Origin: Tepidiforma flava
Lineage (GTDB): Bacteria; Chloroflexota; Dehalococcoidia; Tepidiformales; Tepidiformaceae
Direction of reading: 5' to 3'
Assembly: GCF_027594505.1 (NCBI RefSeq)
Contig: NZ_CP115149.1
Span: 310,001 to 374,000, forward strand
DNA length: 64,000 nt
Part shown: positions 57,102 through 64,000 of the stretch, piece by piece
Position numbering within the stretch: the first letter of the stretch is position 1
Layout: every line of letters begins with the position of its first letter
Position numbers and translations under genes: made by a program
The notes under the pieces: generated by a model
Told to the model about the DNA's origin: nothing
The model's input: the letters and a program-made list of their open reading frames with translations, nothing else
The model's database searches: none

Positions 57102-57147
57102 GCGCGGACCCGGGCGAGGCGCGCTGCGGCCGAACGGACGGCGCGCG

Positions 57148-57455
57148 GTGATGACCGGGAATCTCGCCCAGGTGATGGCGGACCTGGCGCCCGAGGCGAT
57201 GGCGCAGCTGATGCAGCTCGCCTCGGCGCGCAGCGGCTCTCGCCGGCGCAGCTGCCGGGGATCGACGGGTTCGACCTGGAAGAGCAGGCGGCCGACGACG
57301 GCGAGGCGCGGTTCCTCGTGCGGTTCCGTTCGAGCGCGGGGACGGTGGCAGTGGCGACCCGCTGGCGGCCGATGCTGGGGCAGTGGAAGGTGGTGGAGAT
57401 CGGGCTGGCGGGGTTCGAGGCGCCCGAGCAGCCCGGGGCGGGAACGGGAGGCTGA
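57148..57455 (+). CDS. Paralogous small NTF2-like hypothetical protein (frame break)
   Basis: About 102 residues. The N-terminus (NLAQVMADLAPEAMAQLMQL) parallels the previous gene. After a frame break near 57237 it reads GIDGFDLEEQAADDGEARFL and WRPMLGQWKVVEIGLAGFE, again the NTF2-like closing strands. A GTG at 57148 or the ATG at 57151 starts it. Six bases separate the stop from sixA, so these genes are probably co-transcribed. The function is unknown. Confidence 0.6.
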
Positions 57456-57461
57456 GGGGCG

Positions 57462-57953
57462 ATGGACCTGGTGCTCGTTCGGCATGCGATTGCGGCGGAA
57501 CGGGGCACCGTAGCGAACGACGCGGAGCGGCCGCTGACGCCCGAAGGGGCGGAGCGGATGCGGGAGGCGGCGCGGGGGCTCGCGCGGCTCGTGACGCCGC
57601 AGGTCATCGTGAGTTCGCCGTGGCTGCGGGCGGTGCAGACGGCAGAGATCCTGCGGGAGCAGTTCGGGCTGGGGAAGGTGCGGATTTCGGAGACGCTCGC
57701 CGGCGATGATTACCAGGCGGTCGTCGAGATGGCGGCGGAGACGGACGCCTCGCCGGTGGCGCTGGTGGGCCACGAGCCGTGGATGGGCGAGCTGCTGGCC
57801 TACCTGCTGACGGGCGACCCGGCGGGGATGGCGGTGACGTTCAAGAAGGGCGGGGCGGCGCTCGTGCGGGCGGCCGGCGAACCGCGGGCGGGCAACTGCT
57901 GGCTGGAGTGGTTCATCCCGCCGGGAGCGCTGCGGCGGATGGCGGGCAGCTAG
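57462..57953 (+). CDS. sixA: Phosphohistidine phosphatase SixA
   Basis: A 163-residue intact histidine phosphatase: LVLVRHAIAAE carries the catalytic RHG-like motif (RHA), and VALVGHEPWMGELLAYLL the second catalytic His. SSPWLRAVQTAEIL contains the conserved Arg. SixA removes phosphate from His of phosphotransfer proteins, so it could act on the hybrid kinase or a phosphorelay. It overlaps the 3' end of the convergent ppx/gppA gene by four bases. Confidence 0.9.
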   Translation: MDLVLVRHAIAAERGTVANDAERPLTPEGAERMREAARGLARLVTPQVIVSSPWLRAVQTAEILREQFGLGKVRISETLAGDDYQAVVEMAAETDASPVALVGHEPWMGELLAYLLTGDPAGMAVTFKKGGAALVRAAGEPRAGNCWLEWFIPPGALRRMAGS

Positions 57954-59456
57954 ACGAGGGCGGGGCCGCTGGCGACCAGCCGGCAGCGGAGCACGGTCTC
58001 GAAGCGGCGGCGCTGGCGCTCGATTTCGTGGAGCTCGGCATCGAGCGGAGCGTCGGCCTCGAGGTCGAGGCGCAGCGTCTCGCCGCCGAGGTCGAGGCGG
58101 AGGCCGCGGACCGGGGAGGGGAGCGGCGGCGGATGGCGCGGGCGAGGCCGAGGACGGCGGCGAGGATGGCGGCCCGGCGGACATCGTCGCCGTTCGTGAT
58201 GGCGCGGTAGGGGGCGAGGTCGGGCGTGCCGGAATCGGCCCAGCGGACGAGGGCAGCGAGAAGGACGACCTCGCGGTGGGAGTAGCCGTGGAGGTCGCCG
58301 CTGTGGACGAGGTACTCCGCGTGGCGGTCGCGGTTGTAATAGTCGATATGGGTGCCGATGCCGGCGAGGCGGACACCGTCGCGAAGGAGCGCGCGGTCGG
58401 TGTCGCCGAGGCCGTGGAGCGCGCGGGTGACCTCGAAGATGCGGTCGGCGGCCTCGACAGTCGGCTCGGCGGAGGCGATGTCGACGCCGTTGGCGAGGGC
58501 GAGGCCCGCGATGCTCGCGGCGCGGACGTCGGGGAGGACGGGGCTTTCGCCGCGGATAGCCTGCCAGGCGAGGCCTTCGCGGAGCCCTTGCCCGGAAACG
58601 ACGAGCGAAGGCGCGCCGAGGAGCTCCATGACTTCGTCGATGACGATGGCGGCGGCGTGGAGGAGGTCGGCGCGGTTGCTGCCGACGCCGGGGATGCGGC
58701 GGCGGGCCTCGGTCGGGACGGCGGCGAGTTCGCGCGCGAGGCGGCGGAGCTCTTTGCGGGTGATTTCGAGCCCGTGGAGCCGGCCGAGCGGGTAGCGGCG
58801 GCGGATGCGGATGATGCGGGCGAGGTTGCGGACGGCGCCGCCGGTGGCGAAGAGCACGGGCGGCAGGTTGCCGGGGACGAACGAGCGCTGGACGGCCTTG
58901 CGGAGGGCGCGGATTTCGCGGGGAAGGGGCGGGTCGGCGTGGAGGTAGGTTTCGCGGCTGTAGATGGCGCCGAGGGGGACGGACTGGACTTCGCGGAGGG
59001 CCCGGCCTTCGACGGTCATGAGTTCGAGCGAGCCGCCGCCGAGGTCGAGGAGGTAGCCGTCGGTGAGGGTGGTGCTGTTGATGACACCGAGGTAGCCGGC
59101 GTGGGCTTCTTCGTAGCCGGAAAGCACGCGGACCCGGAGGCCGATGCGCTCGCGGACGCGTTCGAGGAAGTCGTCGGCGTTGGGGGCGCGGCGGAGGGCC
59201 TCGGTGCCGACGGCGATGATCTCGGCAGGCGCGTGGGCTTCGGCGAGCTGGTGCATGATGGCGAGGGCGCGGAGGCCGCGCTCCATGCCTTCGGGCGTCA
59301 GGTTGCCGCCGGCCGGCCCGCGCCGAGGCGGGCATCGTAGCGGGCTTCGTCGATGACTTCGAAGGCGAGGTAGCTGAGGGCGCGGGCGACGAGCAGGCGG
59401 ATGGAGTTCGAGCCGACGTCGATGACGGCGACGGTCTGCCGGGGAACGACTGGCAT
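57950..59456 (-). CDS. ppx: Exopolyphosphatase / pppGpp phosphohydrolase (two frame breaks)
   Basis: About 502 residues. The actin-like phosphatase fold starts AVIDVGSNSIRLLVARAL. EIIAVGTEALRRAPNADDFL, VRVLSGYEEAHAGYLGVI, YLLDLGGGSLELMTVEG and VLFATGGAVRNLARIIR are the Ppx/GppA motifs. The C-terminal HD-like domain is GIGTHIDYYNRDRHAEYLVH. The N-terminal frame breaks near 59325 and another occurs near 58125; both fit single-base losses. It hydrolyses polyphosphate or pppGpp. The pairing with sixA is tail to tail. Confidence 0.9.
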
Positions 59457-59553
59457 ATGCTGATCCCAGCATGCGCCCGGGACGTGGGCGGAACAAGGGG
59501 CGATTGCGCGGTGTGTGGTAGACTGCATGCCAGCCGGTTGAGGAGGTGCGCGC

Positions 59554-59820
59554 GTGCGCCGAACCTTCGCCATTCTGATGGTGCTTCCGTTAACGTTTGC
59601 GTTTCTGCCGCTGGCGGCGGTGGTGATGGGCGGGGGCGGCGAAGCGCCGCAGGGCACGCTGGTGCTGGAGACGGCCGACGCGCACGGGGCCGGCGCCGGC
59701 GTGAACGTGGCGGCCTGGGATGCGCAGGAGTTCGCGCCCCGGGATGACGCGCTGGCGTACCGCTCGGGGGACGCGCAGGGGAAGCCCGGCGACAGCTGCC
59801 CGGACACGCCGCAGAGCTGA
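59554..59820 (+). CDS. Small exported hypothetical protein
   Basis: I do not recognise it. The 88 residues start with GTG; the first 25 (RRTFAILMVLPLTFAFLPLA) are a basic start plus hydrophobic core, a signal peptide or membrane anchor. The remainder is Gly/Ala/Asp-rich with one Cys (GDSCPDTPQS at the end). GGAGG lies 7 bases upstream of the start. It is followed by a strong hairpin and stands alone on its strand. Confidence 0.55.
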   Translation: MRRTFAILMVLPLTFAFLPLAAVVMGGGGEAPQGTLVLETADAHGAGAGVNVAAWDAQEFAPRDDALAYRSGDAQGKPGDSCPDTPQS

Positions 59821-59846
59821 GGACCCCGGCAGTCGAGCATGATGCT

Positions 59847-59876
59847 GCGGCCCGCCCCGATTCGGGGGCGGGCCGC
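59847..59876. terminator. Hairpin between the exported-protein gene and acyl-CoA dehydrogenase
   Basis: A perfect 12-bp stem GCGGCCCGCCCC with its complement and the loop GATTCG, between convergent genes. It is followed by TGTGGTTCG without a U-tract. Confidence 0.65.
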
Positions 59877-59906
59877 TGTGGTTCGTGATGCGGCGGGTGC
59901 GGGCGG

Positions 59907-61088
59907 TCAGCCGCGGGGCGGGAGCGCTTCGAGGGCGCGGCCGATGACGAGCCGCTGGATCTGGTTGGTGCCTTCGAAGATCTGGAAGATCTTGGCGTCG
60001 CGGACCCACTTTTCGACCGGGTGGTCGCGCATGTAGCCTGGCCGCCGAGGACCTGGACGGCATCGACGGTGACCTTCATGGCGACGTCGGAGGCGAAGCA
60101 CTTGGCCATGGAGCCTTCGGCCTGGAGGTAGGGGACGTTGGCGCCGGCCATCCAGGCGGCGCGCCAGACCATGAGACGGGCGGAATCGACGGCCATGGCC
60201 ATATCGGCGAGCATGAACGAGATGGCCTGGTTCTTGATGATCGGCCGGCCGAACTGGACGCGGGACTTCGCGTAGTCGAGCGCGTATTCGTAGGCGGCGC
60301 GGGCGATGCCGACGGCGTAGGCGCCGACGACGGGGCGGGTGCGCTCGAGGGTCATGAGGGCGCCGACGGCGCCGGGGCCGGCGGAGCCGCCGGGTTTGGA
60401 GGGGCGCCGAGCTTGTACTCCGCCGGGATGCGGCAGTCGGTGAAGATGACGTTGGCGGTGTGAGAGGCGCGGATGCCCATCTTCTTCCAGACGGTGCCTT
60501 CCTGGAGGCCGGGCGTGCCCTTCGGCACGACGAATGCGCTGATGCCGCCCCAGCCTTTCGAGCGGTCTTCCGTGGCGAAGACGACGTGGACATCGGCGAT
60601 GCCGCCGTTGGTGATGAACTGCTTTTCGCCGTTGAGGACGTAGAAGTCGCCGTCGCGGGTGGCGGTCGTCTGGATGTTGGCGACGTCGGAGCCGGCGTCG
60701 GGCTCGGTGAGGCACATCGCGCCGAGGTGGACTTCGTTTTCGTCGGAGGCGATGGCGGCGAGCCACCGTTCGCGCTGCTCGGGCGTGCCGGTGGCGGCGA
60801 TGGCGGCGGCGGCGAGGCCGGAGCTGTTGATGGCGAGGGCGATGCCGGCGCAGCCCCAGGAGAGCTCCTCAGCGATGATGGAGGGGATGAGCGACGAGCC
60901 GGAGCCATCGAGGAGCGAGCCCTGCTTCGAGATGCCGAAGCCGATGGCGGCGGCCTTTTGATCAGGTCGTAGGGGACTTCTTCGCGCTCGTCGTAGTAGG
61001 CGGCGACGGGGCGGATCTCCTTGCGGGCGAAGTCGCGGGCGACCTGCTGGACCAGCTTTTCTTCGTCGTTGAGTTCGAGTGAGACCAT
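59907..61088 (-). CDS. Acyl-CoA dehydrogenase (three frame breaks)
   Basis: About 394 residues. It removes two hydrogens from acyl-CoA and passes electrons to [23 protein letters not shown] is the N-terminal helix bundle, and [20 protein letters not shown] with [20 protein letters not shown] are the FAD/substrate motifs. The C-terminus has [49 protein letters not shown] and [15 protein letters not shown]. The catalytic Glu is in QIFEGTNQ. The frame breaks near 60955, 60405 and 60040. It may feed the hydratase/SDR enzymes encoded elsewhere in the window. Confidence 0.9.
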   Translation of the reverse strand: MVSLELNDEEKLVQQVARDFARKEIRPVAAYYDEREEVPYDLIKRPPPSASASRSRARSSMAPARRSSPPSSLRSSPGAAPASPSPSTAPASPPPPSPPPARPSSANGGSPPSPPTKTKSTSARCASPSPTPAPTSPTSRRPPPATATSTSSTAKSSSSPTAASPMSTSSSPRKTARKAGAASAHSSCRRARPASRKAPSGRRWASAPLTPPTSSSPTAASRRSTSSAPLQTRRLRRPRRRRRPHDPRAHPPRRRRLRRRHRPRRLRIRARLREVPRPVRPADHQEPGHLVHARRYGHGRRFRPSHGLARRLDGRRQRPLPPGRRLHGQVLRLRRRHEGHRRCRPGPRRPGYMRDHPVEKWVRDAKIFQIFEGTNQIQRLVIGRALEALPPRG

Positions 61089-61294
61089 GGGTTCCTCCGG
61101 GTTGGCCTGGAGCAAGATTACCAGCCGGTAGGCGAAAGGGGCGCGGGCGGGGATGCGCGGATCGCGGCGGACGGCTAGGCTCGTGACATGGCGCCGCGCA
61201 GCAGGGCAGGGGAGGCCGGCCGGGGATACTGGAGCGTGATGATGGGGGCCGCGGAGGGCACCGAGAAATTCACGGAGGGGCGGGCCGAATTCCA

Positions 61295-61323
61295 TGGACA
61301 CCCGGGGAAGGGGTGCCTATCAT
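61295..61323 (+). promoter_or_regulatory. Candidate xerC/D promoter
   Basis: TGGACA (61295-61300), 17-base spacer, TATCAT (61318-61323), 50 bases before the recombinase start. It lies in the 283-base gap after the divergent acyl-CoA dehydrogenase; the rest of that gap (61089-61294) has no other recognised feature. Confidence 0.5.
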
Positions 61324-61371
61324 GGCGCCGCCCTGGACCCCACGACCGCAACGGCATCGAGGTAACGCGAC

Positions 61372-62282
61372 GTGATGAACGAGCGCATCGACCAGTTTTT
61401 GAATTTCCTGGCGGTGGAAAAGAACGCATCGCAGAATACGCTGGCCGCCTACCGGAATGACCTTGCTCAGTTCACGAATTTCATGGCGAGCGTCTACCCG
61501 GGGGTGGCGCCGGAGGCGATGACGAAGGACCACCTGGTGCGGTTCGTGGAGTACCTGCGCGAGGAGATGAAGTACAAGGACACGACGGTGGCGCGGAAGG
61601 TGGCGTCGCTGAAGTCGTTCTTCGGCTTCCTCGCGGGGAAGGGGTCATCGGGGCGGACCCGACGGAGCAGGTGAAATCGCCGCAGGTGGGCAAGCAGCTG
61701 CCGCGGGCGCTCACGGTCGAAGAGGTGGACGAGCTGCTGGAGCAGCCGGCGCGCCGGAACACGCCGGAGGCGCGTCGCGACAAGGCGATGCTCGAGCTGC
61801 TGTATGCGACTGGCCTGCGGGTGACGGAGCTGGTCTCGCTGGACGTGAACGACGTGGCGCTGGAAAGCGACCCGGTCACGGTGCGGTGCGTCGGCAAGGG
61901 CGACAAGGAGCGGGTGCTGACGCTGCCGCCGACGGCGGTGGACGAGCTGCGGCAGTACATCTTCCACATCCGGCCGAAGCTGGTGCGGAATCGCCGGGAG
62001 GCGGCGCTGTTCGTCAATCGGCGGGGCGAGCGGCTGACGCGGCAGGGCTTCTGGCTGATTTTGAAGAACTACGCGAAGGAGGCGGGGCTGGACACGGCGA
62101 TCACGCCGCATACGCTCCGCCACACGTACGCGACGCACATGCTGGCGGGTGGGATGCCGCTGCGGTACGTGCAGGATGCGCTGGGCCACGCGAGCATCTC
62201 GACGACGCAGATCTACACGCACCTGACTGACCAGCAGAAGCGGAAGGAGTACGACAAGGCCCATCCGCGGGCCTCGGCGTAG
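61372..62282 (+). CDS. xerD: Tyrosine recombinase XerC/XerD-like (frame break)
   Basis: About 304 residues. The SAM-like DNA-binding domain (IDQFLNFLAVEKNASQNTLA, then YKDTTVARKVASLKSFFGFL) is followed by the catalytic domain: Arg in ATGLRVTELVSLDV, HTLRHTYATHML (His-x2-Arg), GHASISTTQIYTHLT (His and the Tyr nucleophile). This is the full chromosome-dimer-resolution type. The frame breaks near 61645 (one G missing in GGGGTC; VIGADPTEQVKSPQVGKQLP follows). The start is GTG 61372 or ATG 61375. XerC and XerD cannot be told apart here. Confidence 0.91.
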
Positions 62283-62285
62283 GGC

Positions 62286-62710
62286 TCAGGCGCCGGGCGC
62301 GCGCAGGAGCTCGAGGAGCGCCGCCCGCGGCACTCCGAGGGAGGCGAAGAACATCGGGCTGCATTCGCCGGATTCGACGAGGGCGGCGGCAAGGTCGCTG
62401 CAGCTGATGGTCGCGCTGCCGGCAGCGCGGGCGGCGGCGGCAGCGCGGGAGATCGCCTCGCGGGCGGCGGAGCCGAAGATGACGTCGCGGTCGAGCGGGT
62501 CTTCGCCGAGCCCTGGGTGGCCACGAGAGCCTGCTGGACGGCGGCCGGTTCGGGCAGGCCTTCGAGCCCGGCGGAGCGGAGCTGGAGGAGACAGGCCGCC
62601 AGCAGGTGCTCCGGCGCGACGATGGCGCAGTTCGTCCGGTAGCAGAGGGCCTGCGCCTCGCGGAGGGCGCGTGCGGCGTCGGCGGCGAGGGTGAGTTCTT
62701 CGCTGCTCAT
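62286..62710 (-). CDS. Stand-alone Clp N-domain-like protein (frame break)
   Basis: About 141 residues containing two Clp_N-type repeats, the first ending HLLAACLLQLRSAGLEGLPE, the second DVIFGSAAREAISRAAAAAR with a DLAAALVES closing. These repeats occur at the N-terminus of ClpA/ClpC and in short ClpS-independent adaptor-like proteins. No ATPase domain follows. The frame breaks near 62520, where a G is missing. The ATG overlaps the recJ stop, so translation is coupled to recJ. Confidence 0.65.
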
Positions 62711-64000
62711 CCGCCGCGTTCGAGGGGGCGGGCAAGGGCGGAGGGGGCGATATCGAGCACGTCGAGTTCGACGCCCTGCCCGGTGACATCGGGCTGGAGG
62801 GAGTAGACGAGGTCGACCTCGGCATCGAGCTCGGCGCCGGCCTGGCGGAAGGCGATGCCGCGCCAGGTGACCGGGCCGTGGCGGACGGTGAGGCGGAGGT
62901 GGTCGCCGGTAGCGCCGACGGGTTTGGCCTGGAGGAGGCGGACGCCGCGGCTGAGGAGGACCGGCTTCCGGTTGCCGTGGCCGGTGGGCTCGAAGCGCAT
63001 GAGGCCCTTCACTTCGAGGCCGTCGAGGGCGCTGAGGGGCGCCTCGGCGTCGATGTCGATGACCCGGCGGGGCGGCTCCCAGCCGAGGCGGGCCGCGGCG
63101 GTCGCGGTGAGCCGCTCGCGGAGTTCGTCGAGGTGCTCGTTGCGGACGGTGAAGCCGGCGGCGGCGCGGTGCCCGCCGTGGCGGACGAGCAGGTGCTTCT
63201 CGGCGCGGATGGCTGCGACGATGTCGAAGCCGGGGACGCTGCGGGCGCTGGCGCGGGATTCTTCGGGGCCGCGGGAGAGGACGACGGCGGGCCGGTTGCG
63301 CCGCTCGGCGAGGCGGGAGGCGACGAGGCCGACGATGCCGGGCGCGATCTGGTCGGTGACGACCCAGAGGAGGGAACATCGGCGGGGCCGAGGAGTTCTT
63401 CGGCGAGCTGGGTGGCCTCCTCAGTCTGGCGCTGGCGTTCGCGGTTGAGGGCGTGGAGCTCGTTCGCGAGGTCGAGGGCGCGCCGGAAATCCCGTTCGAG
63501 GAGGAGCTGGAGGGCGATGTTCGCGTGGGCGAGGCGGCCGGCGGCGTTCATGCGCGGGCCGAGGGCGAAGCCAAGCGTCTCGGAGGTGAAGCGCTCAGGG
63601 GTGACGCCGGCGACCCGGGCGAGGGCGGCAAGGCCGGGGCGGAGGCCGCCGGTGCGCATGACCTCGAGGCCGCGCGCGACGATGCGGCGGTTCTCGTCGA
63701 TGAGCGGCGCGACATCGGCGACGGTGCCGAGAGCGGCGAGGTCGATGAAGTCGGCATCCTCGAACGGGCGGCCGAGGTGGTCGTAGAGGACTTCGAGGAA
63801 GCGGTAGGCGACGCCGCAGGCGGCGAGTTCGTCGAACGGGTAGGGCGAATCGATGCGCTTCGGGTTGACGGCGGCGAGGGCATCGGGGATCACCTCGGGC
63901 ACCGTGTGGTGGTCGAGGATGATGACATCGAGGCCGAGTTCGTTGGCGTAGGCGACTTCGGCGACCGAGGAGATGCCGCAGTCGGCGGTGACGAGGAGGG
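62707..64000 (-). CDS. recJ: Single-stranded-DNA-specific exonuclease RecJ (5' end outside window; frame break)
   Basis: The gene starts beyond 64000. The visible part begins in the DHH domain: TADCGISSVAEVAYANELGL, then VIILDHHTVPEVIPDALAAV, in which DHH is the metal-binding motif. DLAALGTVADVAPLIDENRR continues the domain. The DHHA1 domain has VPGFDIVAAIRAEKHLLVRH with GGHRAAAGFTV, and the C-terminal OB fold reads MRFEPTGHGNRKPVLLSRGV. The frame breaks near 63378 (one G missing). RecJ degrades 5'-ended ssDNA in recombination and mismatch repair. The stop overlaps the Clp-N-like ATG. Confidence 0.9.

Noticed and set aside
61188-61460. Small plus-strand ORF between acyl-CoA dehydrogenase and xerD
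   Set aside because: It runs into the recombinase gene in another frame, lacks a family or ribosome-binding site, and covers the xerD promoter candidate.

Overview
The window is a very GC-rich bacterial chromosome segment (about 70% GC by eye) with densely packed genes, many stop/start overlaps and a conventional housekeeping core: RpoD, ThrS, InfC-RpmI-RplT, LepA, SdhCAB, class II ribonucleotide reductase with NrdR, CoaE, Mdh, GalU, XerC/D and RecJ. A T-box riboswitch in front of thrS, B12-dependent NrdJ, several acyl-CoA enzyme clusters and a branched-chain-amino-acid-type (Liv) uptake operon fit a Chloroflexota bacterium, possibly a Dehalococcoidia/Tepidiforma-like heterotroph. That placement is inference from gene content, not from a database search.

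Layout. 1-3.3 kb: an acyl-CoA side-chain module (DUF35 protein, SCP-x-type thiolase, two single-domain MaoC hydratases) with coaE inside it. 3.4-7.3 kb: thrS with a T-box leader, divergent from rpoD. 7.3-11.5 kb: Nudix hydrolase and sdhCAB. 11.6-17.2 kb: methyl-accepting protein, then nrdR, a small ORF and nrdJ. 17.2-21.4 kb: yggS-proC-yggT-yggT and a two-gene ABC exporter. 21.4-22.8 kb: infC-rpmI-rplT (minus strand). 22.8-26.3 kb: galU, a 452-residue protein of unknown function, a nucleoside hydrolase. 26-30.5 kb: lepA with a small Lrp/AsnC ligand-domain gene, then mdh and an MFS transporter. 30.5-31.95 kb: a compositionally foreign DUF262-HNH gene, probably a type IV-like restriction/defence protein. 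32-35 kb: a nuoI-nuoG pair. 35.4-44.1 kb (minus): livK-H-M-G-F followed by two family III CoA-transferases and an alpha/beta hydrolase. 44.2-50.7 kb: rhodanese, hemerythrin-like protein, SDR, metallo-beta-lactamase-fold hydrolase, and a large multi-PAS hybrid histidine kinase. 50.8-53.3 kb (minus): lutA and a lutB-lutC fusion. 53.3-59.9 kb: CDGSH protein, aldo/keto reductase, long MaoC hydratase, LOG-family protein, small hypotheticals, sixA and ppx/gppA. 59.9-64 kb: acyl-CoA dehydrogenase, a xerC/D recombinase, a Clp-N-like protein and the 3' part of recJ, which runs off the right edge.

More than 50 reading-frame breaks cut otherwise well-conserved genes, including sdhA, nrdJ, lepA, rplT, mdh, proC and xerC/D. 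Wherever the expected codons can be worked out, the break is loss of one base from a run of G or C (or the C next to a G-run), or loss of a GC dinucleotide from a GCGCGC tract. The single lower-GC gene (DUF262-HNH) has none. I read these as errors of the sequence record rather than real pseudogenes, and annotate each affected gene as one CDS with the approximate break positions.

Together the genes suggest a respiring organism (succinate dehydrogenase, NADH-dehydrogenase modules, lactate-utilisation proteins) that oxidises acyl-CoA substrates. Regulatory features visible directly are the thrS T-box, several sigma70-type promoters with -10 hexamers such as TAGGAT and TATGAT, a possible NrdR operator, and strong hairpin terminators that mostly lack a U-tract.
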